A DNA stretch of 50,537 bases from Candidatus Nitrosopumilus sp. (lineage in GTDB: Archaea; Thermoproteota; Nitrososphaeria; Nitrososphaerales; Nitrosopumilaceae), in the NCBI GenBank assembly GCA_029255365.1, contig JAPFQF010000013.1, positions 1-50,537 on the forward strand. The letters run 5' to 3'. Of the stretch, positions 23,861-33,615 are shown piece by piece. Positions within the stretch are counted from its first letter, which is position 1; each line of letters starts with the position of its first letter. The notes below the pieces were generated by a model that saw nothing but the letters and a program-made list of their open reading frames with translations, had not been told where the DNA came from and made no database searches. A program made the position numbers and the translations under genes.

Positions 23861-24178
23861 CTACTCTACACTTTCTGCTTTTTCTTTTTTACTCTTTGAC
23901 CACCATTCCAGATAGTCGTCATGCTTGTCATCACGTGTTTTCTCTCTCTGGTTTAACTTGGATCTGATGTCTGTAACTTCCTCTCTTGTTGCGTATAATC
24001 CACACCGTTTGCAAATGAAATGTCTTCTGTTTTTTTCATCCATTTTCATTGGAATATCAATTTCATCAAATAATTTGAACAAGGCATCTCTGCTTCTGTC
24101 CTCCTCTGGGATATCTTCTAGATATTTTGCTTCTATTTTCTTTTTCTCTCGGAATGTACATTCAGGACAGTTAGGCAC
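23861..24178 (-). CDS. Zinc-ribbon protein of unknown function
   Basis: 105 residues. Cys4-x2-Cys7 at the N-terminus and Cys56-x2-Cys59 (FICKRCGLY) make one zinc site; a charged helix between (DRSRDALFKLFDEI) and a Lys/Asp-rich tail follow. The layout suggests binding to RNA or a multiprotein complex. A TATA-like cttttatgg about 29 bases upstream supports the ATG at 24178. It leads a two-gene unit with the acidic protein. Confidence 0.65.
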   Translation of the reverse strand: MPNCPECTFREKKKIEAKYLEDIPEEDRSRDALFKLFDEIDIPMKMDEKNRRHFICKRCGLYATREEVTDIRSKLNQREKTRDDKHDDYLEWWSKSKKEKAESVE

Positions 24179-24330
24179 TGTTGATTTGGCTCAATTTTTT
24201 CCATAAAAGCGTTCCCACAATCTCTATTGATCGATATTATCCGACACGCGGATTTTTTCATCATCCCTTGCGGTCCGTTCGCCCATCGAAATCCCGCGTG
24301 CCAGATGAGAAAAATCATCAAAATAATCTA

Positions 24331-25563
24331 TTATTTCTTTTCTTCCAATGTCTGAGCAGCAATTTTTGCTGAATTTTCTGCTCCATTGGGAACAAAGTTC
24401 TTTGAAAACTCATTCAAACTGTCCTGGAATCCTTCATAATTTTCCTTGATTTTGGCTATGCCCTTAGTTACTTGGTTTGTTTTGATGGCAAGCACGCCCA
24501 GATTCTTTTCCTCAGCCCATTTGATGTTATTCGTGTGCTCATCATAAATCGGGATTCCTATTATTGGCTTTGATTTTCCGCCCATTATCTCACCCATTAC
24601 AGTATGAGAGCCGTTGACAACTGCATATTTGCACAAGTCCAGAACTGTATCCTTTTCTTGCTCTGAGAGAAAACCAATGTCAATTTGTATCCAGTCAATT
24701 TTTTTATCCAAAGCTTCTGACACGGAATATTTTTTCCCATCTTTTCCTAATACTAAATCTATGTTTGAATCATTTCTTGCATGTGATACTATTCTTTTCT
24801 CATCCCTCATTTCATCCTGATGAAATACCTGCTCGTATCTCTGACCTGTTCCGTCATTGGTTGATTTGTTTCCAGTTCTCATCCAATAACCAAATTCGTT
24901 ACCCCTGACCAATTTCTCAAGATCTGAATCCTCTTTTTTGACTTGTTTGCTGTTTGTAAAATGTCCGACATATGTGATTTTTTCTTCTATGCCTTTGGTA
25001 AAATTCAGATTATACTCACACATTGTATATGGAGGTGGAGAATCTGCCACAAGAATTTTTGATGCCTTGGCAATCTGTTTTGCGACAAAAATCAATGAGG
25101 GATAAAGATATGATCTTGAATTGTACAGTTTCGGCCTGAACTGATTAGTTACAAACAAACTGGGAATATTTCTGTTTTTAGCTAGAATGTTTGAACCCAT
25201 GTCGCCGTCATTGATCACCAGATCAAATTTTTCTTTGTTGTAAAGTTTTCTCTCTTCTCTCAAATAATTTGCAATTTGCCTAACTAGTGGCGGGTTTTTT
25301 GAAACTGGTAGTAACAAATTCATCAATGACTTTGTGACACTTGGGCCAAACTTGCCGTCGATTGGCGTCGGCATCATAATTTCGTGGATTTTTTCTTTTT
25401 GGTCGGGGAATTTTTTCAATAATTTTTCATAAACATGATCTTTGCTGGAGAAATGAACCTCAAACTCTTCTCTGATATGATCTCCTAAAACATCGTTTAG
25501 CCTCATCATTCGCGAATAATGGCCGCTTCCCCACGGATAGATGAATTCTCCTATTTTGAGCAC
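24331..25563 (-). CDS. GT-B fold glycosyltransferase-like protein
   Basis: 410 residues resembling the MurG/MJ1255-type glycosyltransferases: N-terminal IYPWGSGHYSRMMRL (glycine-rich acceptor-side loop), DLVINDGDMGSNILAK, and C-terminal nucleotide-sugar site VVNGSHTVMGEIMGGKSKPIIGIP. An insert near residues 215-275 is rich in charged residues and may be a specific domain. Donor and acceptor sugars cannot be told; glycolipid or glycoprotein synthesis is the usual job of such enzymes in archaea. Confidence 0.75.
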   Translation of the reverse strand: MLKIGEFIYPWGSGHYSRMMRLNDVLGDHIREEFEVHFSSKDHVYEKLLKKFPDQKEKIHEIMMPTPIDGKFGPSVTKSLMNLLLPVSKNPPLVRQIANYLREERKLYNKEKFDLVINDGDMGSNILAKNRNIPSLFVTNQFRPKLYNSRSYLYPSLIFVAKQIAKASKILVADSPPPYTMCEYNLNFTKGIEEKITYVGHFTNSKQVKKEDSDLEKLVRGNEFGYWMRTGNKSTNDGTGQRYEQVFHQDEMRDEKRIVSHARNDSNIDLVLGKDGKKYSVSEALDKKIDWIQIDIGFLSEQEKDTVLDLCKYAVVNGSHTVMGEIMGGKSKPIIGIPIYDEHTNNIKWAEEKNLGVLAIKTNQVTKGIAKIKENYEGFQDSLNEFSKNFVPNGAENSAKIAAQTLEEKK

Positions 25564-25593
25564 AACATGAAACCAGATGTGCCGTTTAAATTC

Positions 25594-26706
25594 TCAGTGA
25601 TTCTCAAGTGAATCTAAAATATCGTGTACGTTATTGGGACCGACATGAACTGTGATGATTCTCTTTGTCTTTACTGCGGATTCAACCTCTTTTTTTGAAA
25701 AGGAGGGAATTTCATTCGTAGTCATTGTAACCATTTTTTCCAATTTCTTGATGTTTCTCTCCAATCCTATCTCTTTTGCCTCATCAAACAAACCCATGTC
25801 AACTCCAGTTAACGGCAGAACTGGAATTTTCTTTTTTGCAAATGCCAGTTTTAATGAATTGTCAATAAAATCTGAAGAGTAAATCAGAGGAGACAATGCC
25901 AATGACACACGGTTGTTAGAATATCGCAACAGTATCTCCAATATGGAATTCACATAAATCAAATAATTTTTTGCTCCGTTGGGACTGATTCTAATCTGCA
26001 AGAATTCAAGTTCAATTTTGTCTTGGACTAGCCTTGGAATGATCTGGTTGATTATTTTTGCAAGATTCATCAGTTCTGATTTTTGTCTATAGCAAACTAT
26101 TATCTTTGTGTCGTACCCCTGCTTGATTGTCTCATAGCAGGAAACCGCGGAGATTTCGTCATACACTGCACAGATGGTTTTCTGTTTTTGTGTTTGGTAT
26201 GGTATTCCCCCTTTGCCCTTGTCTGAAAAAATACAGACGTAAGCGTTGTTTTTTGTAAGATATGTGTATAGTAACTTGTCAAAATTTTCCTCTGTTCCTG
26301 GATGGGCGCCCAACTTTGCTTTCTTTTCTATGATGTTTGATGTTGCAGCAATTTCCACATCCTTGGTGACAAATCCTTTTGATGTTCCTTCCACTCTTAC
26401 CAGATATTTTTCTCCCTTTAGGAGCAGATTGCCGCCAATTGATGTAATTTCGGAAACAATGTTTCCAAAATCATTCTTTATCTGTCTTGCAATGGCTATT
26501 TTTTCAATTCCAAAAAGCAAATTGATTGCAGATGATGCAAAGACAGGATCGTTTGCGTCAACTAGAATTACATCCCCATCGCGTTTGACGGATTTGAATT
26601 CCTGATTTTTTATCTTGAGAATTTTCTTAATATTTGAAATTAGTCCTGGAATTTTATTTTTTGAAAATATATTTGGAAAAACTACAACATATGATATTTC
26701 ATCCAT
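25594..26706 (-). CDS. THUMP-domain ThiI-like protein lacking a PP-loop
   Basis: 370 residues from ATG 26706 (TATA-like tttataattt about 29 bases away; the longer frame would run into the cysH promoter). Residues about 15-135 show the ThiI-type ferredoxin-like plus THUMP RNA-binding unit (LKGEKYLVRVEGTSKG). The following region lines up with the ThiI ATPase core, but where SGGxDSP should stand the sequence is AVYDEISAV, so ATP pyrophosphatase activity is doubtful. It may bind tRNA only, or partner the active ThiI. The family match is by pattern. Confidence 0.7.
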   Translation of the reverse strand: MDEISYVVVFPNIFSKNKIPGLISNIKKILKIKNQEFKSVKRDGDVILVDANDPVFASSAINLLFGIEKIAIARQIKNDFGNIVSEITSIGGNLLLKGEKYLVRVEGTSKGFVTKDVEIAATSNIIEKKAKLGAHPGTEENFDKLLYTYLTKNNAYVCIFSDKGKGGIPYQTQKQKTICAVYDEISAVSCYETIKQGYDTKIIVCYRQKSELMNLAKIINQIIPRLVQDKIELEFLQIRISPNGAKNYLIYVNSILEILLRYSNNRVSLALSPLIYSSDFIDNSLKLAFAKKKIPVLPLTGVDMGLFDEAKEIGLERNIKKLEKMVTMTTNEIPSFSKKEVESAVKTKRIITVHVGPNNVHDILDSLENH

Positions 26707-26760
26707 ATTTTTTGTTTTGAATTCCACTTGTTTATAATTTAGGGCAGGACTCTGGGCAAT

Positions 26761-26771
26761 CAATATAAAAC
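26761..26771 (+). promoter_or_regulatory. TATA box of cysH
   Basis: caatataaaac is centred 25 bases before the GTG at 26791, an ideal leaderless spacing. This decides the cysH start and pushes the ThiI-like gene start on the other strand back to 26706. Confidence 0.55.
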
Positions 26772-26790
26772 AAATAACCCAAGTGAAAAT

Positions 26791-27504
26791 GTGACAAAAT
26801 TTACACAAGAGCAAGTAGATGAACTAAACTCAAAAATTAAAACTGCCAAGGAGGCATTAGAGTGGGTTTCAGAGAATCTTCATCCTAGGGTTGCCAAGGC
26901 ATCAAGCTTTGGCGCTGAAGACGCAGCAGTCATGGACATTATGCTAAAAATTAACCCGAAATTTCGATTCTTTACACTTGATACCGGACGATTACCTCAG
27001 GAGACCTATGATATCATTGACGTTGTTAGCAAAAAGTACGATATTGCAATTGAAGTTCTCTTTCCTGACACAAAAGAAGTCGAAGACATGGTACGCAACA
27101 AAGGAGTGAACCTGTTCTATGAGAGTGTAGATAACAGAAAACTCTGCTGTGAAATTCGCAAAGTGCACCCAATGAACAAGATGCTGAGCACCTTGGATGG
27201 CTGGATAACCGGACTAAGACGTGATCAGACTAAAAATCGTGAAAACGTTACAATCTTCCAACTGGACCACGGACATGGCGGAATTTTAAAAATAAATCCA
27301 ATTGTTGATTGGACATGGGATCAAGTTCAAGAATATATTAAAAAAAATAATCTGCCCTACAACAGTCTGCTTGACAAAGGCTTTCCAAGCATTGGATGCG
27401 AGCCATGTACCAGGGCAATAAAGCCTGGAGAAGATATTCGAGCAGGCAGATGGTGGTGGGAACAAGGCGGCAACAAAGAGTGTGGCCTTCATATAGACCC
27501 CTGA
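26791..27504 (+). CDS. cysH: Adenylyl-sulfate (APS) reductase, CysH family
   Basis: 237 residues. The PAPS-reductase fold is seen in [13 protein letters not shown] and [11 protein letters not shown]. Cys119-Cys120 and Cys203-x2-Cys206 are the four ligands of the 4Fe-4S cluster found in APS-using enzymes, and ECGLH (Cys231) is the catalytic thiol. So it should reduce APS directly to sulfite. Sat follows by 13 bases in the same operon. The cluster-type cysteines make PAPS a less likely substrate. Confidence 0.92.
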   Translation: MTKFTQEQVDELNSKIKTAKEALEWVSENLHPRVAKASSFGAEDAAVMDIMLKINPKFRFFTLDTGRLPQETYDIIDVVSKKYDIAIEVLFPDTKEVEDMVRNKGVNLFYESVDNRKLCCEIRKVHPMNKMLSTLDGWITGLRRDQTKNRENVTIFQLDHGHGGILKINPIVDWTWDQVQEYIKKNNLPYNSLLDKGFPSIGCEPCTRAIKPGEDIRAGRWWWEQGGNKECGLHIDP

Positions 27505-27517
27505 TAGAGAATTTATC

Positions 27518-28660
27518 ATGTCAGAAAACCATTCAATCAAGCCACACGGTGGAGTTCTAGTAAACAGAATTAACAAAATTGATCCTGCCGGATTATTCTC
27601 AGTTACAATCAGCGAAGATCTTGCAAATGATGTTGAAAACATTGCAGATGGAATTTTCAGTCCTCTGGAGGGATTTTTAGGACAGCGAGACTTTGAAAGT
27701 GTTGTATCGCGTGGAAGACTAGCCAATGACTTGGCCTGGACCATTCCAATTGTACTTGATGTGGATTCAGAAACTGCATCTAAAATGAAAGAAGCGGGAG
27801 ATGTCTTGCTAAAGAATCCAGATGGAACCGGAGTTGCAGTATTGCACGTTGATGAGACATTTACTTTTGATAAAGAGAAAGCAGCCCAGGGAGTCTATGG
27901 AACCAATGACTCGTCACATCCTGGAGTTGCATATACAATGTCAATGAAAGATTACTTGGTCGGCGGAAAAATTGACCTTATTCAGAGGCCAAATGACACT
28001 GAAATCCGAAAAAACAGACTAACGCCAATTCAGACACGAGAGGCTTTTGTCAAAGCGGGATGGAGGACCATCTGTGCGTTTCAGACCAGAAATCCGCCAC
28101 ACGTAGCGCACGAAATGCTACAAAAGACATCAATTACCACACGTGACGGGGTGTTTGTAAATCCGGTAATTGGCCAGAAAAAGTCCGGTGACTTTGTAGA
28201 CGAAGTAATTGTGAAATGCTATGAAACCATGATAAAATTATACTATCCAGAAAACAGATGCAAGCTTGGAACACTGCATACACAGATGAAGTATGCAGGC
28301 CCAAAAGAGGCAATTCACCATGCAATCATGAGACAAAACTACGGCTGTACCCATATCATAATCGGGCGAGACCATGCAGGTGTCGGAAAGTTCTATGATC
28401 CAATGGCTGCACAGAAAATCTTTGATGACTATCCGGAGCTGGAAATTTCCCCAGTGTTCTTCCCAGCGTTCTTCTACTGCAAGAAATGTCTGACATATAC
28501 GACTCCTAAAGCATGTCCGCATGGCGATGACGTCAAGGAGCAGATTAGCGGAACCGCACTGAGGGAAATGATTCAAAACGGCCAGGCGCCGTCTGAATTC
28601 ATCCTAAGACCGGAGGTTGCACAAGTAATTTTGGAGCATCCAAAGCCATTTGTTGATTAG
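27518..28660 (+). CDS. sat: Sulfate adenylyltransferase (ATP sulfurylase)
   Basis: 380 residues, single-domain form. Active-site motifs are [11 protein letters not shown] (from Gln189) and GRDHAGVG (from Gly283); a cysteine set [16 protein letters not shown] near residues 325-341 probably binds zinc, as in archaeal/thermophile enzymes. It makes APS from sulfate and ATP and passes it to CysH encoded 13 bases upstream, or to CysC encoded at 9.2 kb. No fused APS kinase domain is present. Confidence 0.94.
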   Translation: MSENHSIKPHGGVLVNRINKIDPAGLFSVTISEDLANDVENIADGIFSPLEGFLGQRDFESVVSRGRLANDLAWTIPIVLDVDSETASKMKEAGDVLLKNPDGTGVAVLHVDETFTFDKEKAAQGVYGTNDSSHPGVAYTMSMKDYLVGGKIDLIQRPNDTEIRKNRLTPIQTREAFVKAGWRTICAFQTRNPPHVAHEMLQKTSITTRDGVFVNPVIGQKKSGDFVDEVIVKCYETMIKLYYPENRCKLGTLHTQMKYAGPKEAIHHAIMRQNYGCTHIIIGRDHAGVGKFYDPMAAQKIFDDYPELEISPVFFPAFFYCKKCLTYTTPKACPHGDDVKEQISGTALREMIQNGQAPSEFILRPEVAQVILEHPKPFVD

Positions 28661-28690
28661 ACTTTTATTCAATCAAATTTGCTCTAGCTT

Positions 28691-29359
28691 GTGAAGTATC
28701 TCTTTGCAGTAATTTTACTTTCAGGAATTTTTGCAACTTCAGCCTTTGCTCAAGAGCAAAAGAATCCATCACTAATTATTGATACGTTGGAAATCCCTTC
28801 AGATGAATTTAACACTGTACTACGTGAAGCGCCAATTAGAGTTTTAGATGAGGTTCATGCAGTTAGTTGGCAAGTAACAATTGATAACAATCTATTATAT
28901 GCAAATCCGGAGGGAAATGCAGTTTTAAGATTATATGATCAAGAGACACATGACGAATTCATTGAGGTTGGAATGGGGCCAGAACCTGACAATAAATTTT
29001 GGGTAGCTGTCCAAACTCCAAAAGAAGGATACATTGTAGTTCACAGTGATTTAGATAGAGGATGGTACCCGCAAGCAAAATCTATCGTATCTTACACTGA
29101 TAGAGCAGGACTAACAGTAAATAATGGTGCCAGAATTGTAGTTACAAATTTGGATATTGGTCAATTTGCCATTCACTCATATTCCGTTCATGGAATGGCA
29201 GGCTCTACTGATCCACCAGCAGTAAGTTCTGGTAGTATGATTATAGAATTTTTGTCAGGCGATCCTGCAAAGAACATCTTTGCATTATATCCATTTTACA
29301 TGGCAGCAGGTGTGGGGGCAATTGTTGGAATATTGTTTCTAACTAAGAAGCGTTCCTAG
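28691..29359 (+). CDS. Secreted beta-rich membrane-anchored protein
   Basis: 222 residues from GTG 28691. Signal peptide 1-20 (ending AFA), an extracellular beta-rich domain with many Asp/Glu (about 25-195), and a C-terminal membrane helix (FYMAAGVGAIVGILFLTKKRS). The pattern is of a surface-anchored sandwich domain with ends in the cytoplasm. The last 17 bases overlap the 3' end of the endonuclease III gene. No family recognised. Confidence 0.65.
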   Translation: MKYLFAVILLSGIFATSAFAQEQKNPSLIIDTLEIPSDEFNTVLREAPIRVLDEVHAVSWQVTIDNNLLYANPEGNAVLRLYDQETHDEFIEVGMGPEPDNKFWVAVQTPKEGYIVVHSDLDRGWYPQAKSIVSYTDRAGLTVNNGARIVVTNLDIGQFAIHSYSVHGMAGSTDPPAVSSGSMIIEFLSGDPAKNIFALYPFYMAAGVGAIVGILFLTKKRS

Positions 29360-29993
29360 ACCTGTAATATTTGCAACTCTTTCTAATCTGACATACGTCA
29401 CACATTGGCGAAATCGGCTTGCAGATGTTCTGACCGTACATTACAAAAGTATCGTTAATGTCAATCCAGAATTTTTTTGGTATTTTTTTCATTAGTTCCT
29501 GTTCTGTCTCCTCTGGATTTTTTGTATCGACCAGTCCCAACCTGTTTGATATTCTATGTACATGAACATCAACTGGTATGGCCGGCTTTTCAAACGCATA
29601 CACTAGAACGCAATTTGCAGTCTTTCTTCCAACACCTGGCAGCTGTACCAGGGTTTCCAGGTCATCTGGAACCATACCTTTGTATTTTGTGTGAATTATT
29701 TTTGCAACCTCTATGATTCTTTTGGATTTTACATGAAAGAATCCAATTGACTTTATTATTTTTTCAACATCCTTAACTTTTGCATTTGATAATTGTTTAG
29801 GATTCTTGTATATTGAAAATAATTCCTTAACTGCCTTTGTCGTGGCCTCATCCTTGGTTCTTGCAGATAGTATGGTTCCAATTAGAATGCTGAACGGACC
29901 AGTTTCTGCATCATGAAGATCTTGCAGTGCGGTAATTCTTGGGGGCTTTACTGCATTCATTGTCTTTGTCATCCCAGAAAGTATTTTTTGCAT
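29343..29993 (-). CDS. nth: Endonuclease III (DNA glycosylase/AP lyase)
   Basis: 216 residues from ATG 29993 (TATA-like ttataatac about 30 bases away; a start at 30017 is too close to that box). Helix-hairpin-helix LPGVGRKTANCVL with catalytic Lys, VDVHVHRISNRLG with catalytic Asp, and a 4Fe-4S loop C-x6-C-x2-C-x5-C at the end. It removes oxidised pyrimidines and nicks abasic sites. It works in base excision repair, as does endonuclease IV, encoded at 42 kb. Confidence 0.92.
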   Translation of the reverse strand: MQKILSGMTKTMNAVKPPRITALQDLHDAETGPFSILIGTILSARTKDEATTKAVKELFSIYKNPKQLSNAKVKDVEKIIKSIGFFHVKSKRIIEVAKIIHTKYKGMVPDDLETLVQLPGVGRKTANCVLVYAFEKPAIPVDVHVHRISNRLGLVDTKNPEETEQELMKKIPKKFWIDINDTFVMYGQNICKPISPMCDVCQIRKSCKYYRSRNAS

Positions 29994-30048
29994 TTCCAAC
30001 TGGAAAACTACATACAAGTATTATAACTGTAATAACAAAATAATCCTG

Positions 30049-31203
30049 TTGGAATTAACTAAAGAAGAAGAATCCGCACTAAAAGGTGAACACGGGGAAA
30101 TTATGCAAATGGCGTATAGGATTCTCGTTGCAACAGGTGAGGCAACTGATGCTGAGAAACTAGTTCCAATAGAATGGGCCCATCTCTCAGGTGTAAATTA
30201 CAATACAATTGGCGATGCGGGTGAGGAATTTCTGTCAGGGATTAGCAAACATGCACGAGTCAGGGTAAAGACAACTCTGAATCCCATGGGATTTGACATT
30301 GACAACGTATCAAACTATGGATTGGATGAAAATTTTATCTCAAGACAACTATCAATAAAAAATTCGTATGAAGCAATGGGGGTTATTCCCTCGTTTTCAT
30401 GCATTCCTTATGAAATATTTGATATTCCTAAAAATGGAACCCAAGTTGCATTTGCAGAAAGCAACGCTGCAATTCATGCAAACTCGTATGACAATTTAAA
30501 AACAAACAAAGAAAGTGCATTTAGTGCACTTGCAAGCGCACTTGTTGGAAAAAGCCCATACTCGTCAATAAGAAAAGAAGACAATCCAAACATTACAATC
30601 CGAATGAAAGTAAAAAATCCAAATGAACTGACATATGGAATGCTTGGATTTTTTGCAGGAAAAGTCGGAGATACGTCTGTAAACGTTTCTGGACTGGAAA
30701 AGATGGACAAGAGACAAACCAAAGCAATGTGCGGAGGGATGGGAACGTCTGGAACTTGTGCCAAGTTTATCTTCGGAGAGGGGGATTCTGACTGTGAAAA
30801 AATTGATTTTGATGAAAAAGAGATGCAAAATGTTCATGATGAACTAAACACTGCAGAAAAAGGCGATATTATCACACTTGGCAGTCCCCAATTGGGGTTG
30901 GATGAGATTTCTGATCTTGCCGGCAAACTAAAGGGCCGTTCTTTTCAGAAAAGATGCATGGTGTTTATGCCTCGTACCGTAAAGGAACAATCGACAAAAA
31001 TTGGATACACTGCCCAACTTGAACGTGCAGGCTGTGAAATCCTTTCTGACTGCTGTACATGTCTGTCTCCATTGATCAGTAAGGACAGCGTTGATGCAGT
31101 TACCACAAACAGCATCAAGGGCGCATTTTATCTCAAAAATTCTAATGGTGTCGGTGTCAATCTAAAACCACTGTTGCAAATAGTTGAGGACGAGACAAGA
31201 TGA
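30049..31203 (+). CDS. AcnX-type large subunit (phosphomevalonate dehydratase)
   Basis: 384 residues from TTG 30049. DUF521/aconitase-X features: EWAHLSGVNYNTIGDAG near the start, CGGMGTSGTCAKF and CCTCLSP with cluster/metal cysteines. With the DUF126 small subunit encoded next, overlapping by four bases, it matches the archaeal mevalonate pathway dehydratase that makes trans-anhydromevalonate 5-phosphate for isoprenoid lipids. A different AcnX substrate is possible but unlikely in archaea. Confidence 0.88.
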   Translation: MELTKEEESALKGEHGEIMQMAYRILVATGEATDAEKLVPIEWAHLSGVNYNTIGDAGEEFLSGISKHARVRVKTTLNPMGFDIDNVSNYGLDENFISRQLSIKNSYEAMGVIPSFSCIPYEIFDIPKNGTQVAFAESNAAIHANSYDNLKTNKESAFSALASALVGKSPYSSIRKEDNPNITIRMKVKNPNELTYGMLGFFAGKVGDTSVNVSGLEKMDKRQTKAMCGGMGTSGTCAKFIFGEGDSDCEKIDFDEKEMQNVHDELNTAEKGDIITLGSPQLGLDEISDLAGKLKGRSFQKRCMVFMPRTVKEQSTKIGYTAQLERAGCEILSDCCTCLSPLISKDSVDAVTTNSIKGAFYLKNSNGVGVNLKPLLQIVEDETR

Positions 31204-31586
31204 AAAAAGTTCTAGTTTCAGGAAAAGTGGAAGGAATTGTTTTAAAATCAGAAAAGCCAATTAATTTTTTGGGTACGGTTGATAAAAAAACTGGAATCAT
31301 CAGCGATGAAAATCATGATTTGTATCAAAAATCACTCAAAGACACTGTTCTTGTTTTCCCATCAGGCGTAGGGAGCAGTGTTGGGGCATATACAATTTAT
31401 TCAATAAAATCAAACCATACAGCACCTCTTGCAATGATTTGCCAAAAAGTTGATCTTACAGTAGCAACTGGATGTGCACTGGCAAACATTCCATTAATTA
31501 CAATCAGCGATGAAGAGTTCTCTTTGATTAAAAACGGAATGATGATTTCGTTTGATACTGAATCTAATCAAATTCATTATCAATGA
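31200..31586 (+). CDS. AcnX-type small subunit (DUF126, phosphomevalonate dehydratase)
   Basis: 128 residues overlapping the large-subunit gene by ATGA, a sign of coupled translation. The swivelling small domain has VFPSGVGSSVGAYTIYSIKS with the conserved serines and a LANIPLI segment near the end. It closes over the active site of the large subunit. The 3' end overlaps the NFACT gene by 23 bases. Confidence 0.88.
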   Translation: MKKVLVSGKVEGIVLKSEKPINFLGTVDKKTGIISDENHDLYQKSLKDTVLVFPSGVGSSVGAYTIYSIKSNHTAPLAMICQKVDLTVATGCALANIPLITISDEEFSLIKNGMMISFDTESNQIHYQ

Positions 31587-33510
31587 TATTTTTTTGGTGG
31601 GAATCACCCATACCTACTTTTACAATCTGAGTTGTACCTGCCGGTATTGCACGTACAAATTCATCTATGTGTATCTTTCTTGTAACATCTTCAAATATTT
31701 TGGAAAATTCTGTCTGTATTTTTTTGGCAGCTTCCGCCATTCCTGATCCACCTGGCTCAATTATTGCATAGCATAGAGATTTTTTTATGATTGGCTCTGG
31801 AGGACCGCACGTTAGCACGTAATCATCATCAATTGGCATGATTCCAACAGCTAGCCGAAGCGTTTCTGATTTGATAAAGTTTCTTTGCCCTTCTATGGTA
31901 AACGAGCCCTTTGGAAGAAATTCCCCGCTCGGTGCCGATTTTTTTACTTGCTCAGGATGAACCCAGAAAGCACTTACGCCATACAATCCCTCCCTCCAGG
32001 CCCGACTAAAACAGACTGTGGCATGTGCAATCTCATTCATGCTTCTATCAGGCACATTTTCGGCATCCTTGATGATAAAAAATGGCGAACCGAAAATATC
32101 CCCATGAAATATTTTGTCATTCTTTTCCAAATGTTTTCTGACTATGGCAGAATTTGACGCAGCATCTCTTCCGCCGATTGCAAGATATCCGTCAGACGTA
32201 AAGAACCACCTGTATCTCTCATACCAGTTTTTCTTTCTGATTTCTGTAATCACAATTAGATCTTTTTCCGCCTCTGTTTTGCTCTGGAACTTTTCTAGCT
32301 TCTTCTCTGTTTTCTCTTTGATTGATTGAATGGAAGCGATTGCACCTGATTGTTTTTTTGCCTCATTGAACAATACTGAGGCAATTGACTGAAGAGGGGA
32401 TTTGGTGTTTATCTTTATTTTTTCGTCTTGGATTACAATTAATGATATTCCTTTTTCACTGATTAGTTTTGCATTATTGTTTGCTAAAATTTCTTGGGCG
32501 GAATTATCCTCTATTGATACTATCCCCTTTGATACCATTTCAAAAAGGGAATTTGCAACATTTGTTATGTTTTTTGATCTTTCTTTTACAGTCTCAACAG
32601 CTTTTTCCTGCTCGGAGATTTGCGTTTGTAAATCTTTGATTTTTTTGTCTGAACCAGTTGATTGCACTGATTTTCCTTTTTTGATGATGTTTTCAGTAAA
32701 TATAGTATCCAACCCCTCGATGAAACTATTTACATCCGTTACCTCCCCTTCTAGATTCCCCAATTTTAGGGGAAGGACCTCTGCTGTTTCGTTTCTAACT
32801 ATCACTGCTTCATGGTTTCCTGACACCACATCTGAAACAATTTTTTTTACAGTCTCAAAAATTTTATTTATTTCTTCTATGGATAATAAATTTCCAATCC
32901 GCTTTCCGTTAATTCCTGCAATTTCAAAAACCCCTTCGACGTACTTTTTTGGTAAACCCAAAGTCCTTCCGAACCATTTTGCAGCTACAAGATCTGTCGT
33001 TTTAAGTTCATCAAAGTCTGACTCTTTCAAATTAAAAATATCCAGCCCACTGCTTGGTGGTTGGGCATACTCCAAACCCACGCTTAGTTTTCTGTGTCTG
33101 ACATCTATTGAATGCTGCAATGCAAGAATTTTCATCTCATTATTACAGAGTAGAATGTTGCCATCCCCAAAGAACTCACCTACCAAAACAAACTCTTTTC
33201 CAAATCCCTCAAAAGTAAAATACGCAATTCTTTCTGCACCGATTTGTTCTATTTTTTTTAACTTTAATCTGAGCAGATCGCTTCGCAGTCTTTTGACTAG
33301 TCTGTTTGGTTCCATTTGAGCTATCTTTACCGTGGTCAACCAGACACCTGATGTCGAAATCATCATGAAGAGATCACTCTTTTCTGTATGGTGAAGTTTG
33401 AAGAGAATGCTGTCTTTTGTAATTCCGTAAATGTTGCTGATATAGTACCCTTGAACCTGTTCTGTAATTGTATCGACTAGATATCGTAATTCTATCCCTG
33501 CCAGAGCCAT
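31564..33510 (-). CDS. NFACT/Rqc2-NEMF (RqcH) ribosome quality-control protein
   Basis: 648 residues from ATG 33510 (MALAGIELRYLV, the usual family start; a longer 673-residue frame adds non-family residues). NFACT-N domain about 1-210, HhH region, a long coiled coil (about 290-420), and NFACT-R with DGYLAIGGRDAASN. Homologues bind stalled large ribosomal subunits and recruit tRNA for C-terminal tailing of the nascent chain. Archaea encode one copy as a rule. Nothing in the neighbourhood is obviously linked. Confidence 0.9.
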   Translation of the reverse strand: MALAGIELRYLVDTITEQVQGYYISNIYGITKDSILFKLHHTEKSDLFMMISTSGVWLTTVKIAQMEPNRLVKRLRSDLLRLKLKKIEQIGAERIAYFTFEGFGKEFVLVGEFFGDGNILLCNNEMKILALQHSIDVRHRKLSVGLEYAQPPSSGLDIFNLKESDFDELKTTDLVAAKWFGRTLGLPKKYVEGVFEIAGINGKRIGNLLSIEEINKIFETVKKIVSDVVSGNHEAVIVRNETAEVLPLKLGNLEGEVTDVNSFIEGLDTIFTENIIKKGKSVQSTGSDKKIKDLQTQISEQEKAVETVKERSKNITNVANSLFEMVSKGIVSIEDNSAQEILANNNAKLISEKGISLIVIQDEKIKINTKSPLQSIASVLFNEAKKQSGAIASIQSIKEKTEKKLEKFQSKTEAEKDLIVITEIRKKNWYERYRWFFTSDGYLAIGGRDAASNSAIVRKHLEKNDKIFHGDIFGSPFFIIKDAENVPDRSMNEIAHATVCFSRAWREGLYGVSAFWVHPEQVKKSAPSGEFLPKGSFTIEGQRNFIKSETLRLAVGIMPIDDDYVLTCGPPEPIIKKSLCYAIIEPGGSGMAEAAKKIQTEFSKIFEDVTRKIHIDEFVRAIPAGTTQIVKVGMGDSHQKNIIDNEFD

Positions 33511-33615
33511 AACCAATCCTGTTTCTTGTCTAAAATTATACTCTTGCTTTGACATCCTCAAGCTTTGACCAAAGATATTAAACATGGTCTGCTTGAGTCA
33601 CGCTAGAAATTTACC

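Noticed and set aside
24133-24321. Minus-strand 62-codon ORF between the glycosyltransferase and a zinc-ribbon gene
   Set aside because: It overlaps the start of the zinc-ribbon gene by 46 bases in another frame, and covers that gene's likely TATA box. Composition is not convincing; kept only as a remote possibility.
24178-24330. Possible C/D-box RNA (TGATGAT and ATGATGA motifs on the minus strand)
   Set aside because: No D or D' CTGA boxes at suitable spacing and no terminal stem.
26707-26814. N-terminal 36-residue hydrophobic extension of the ThiI-like protein
   Set aside because: It would overlap the cysH start and promoter; the TATA box near 26735 selects ATG 26706, so the apparent signal peptide is not real.
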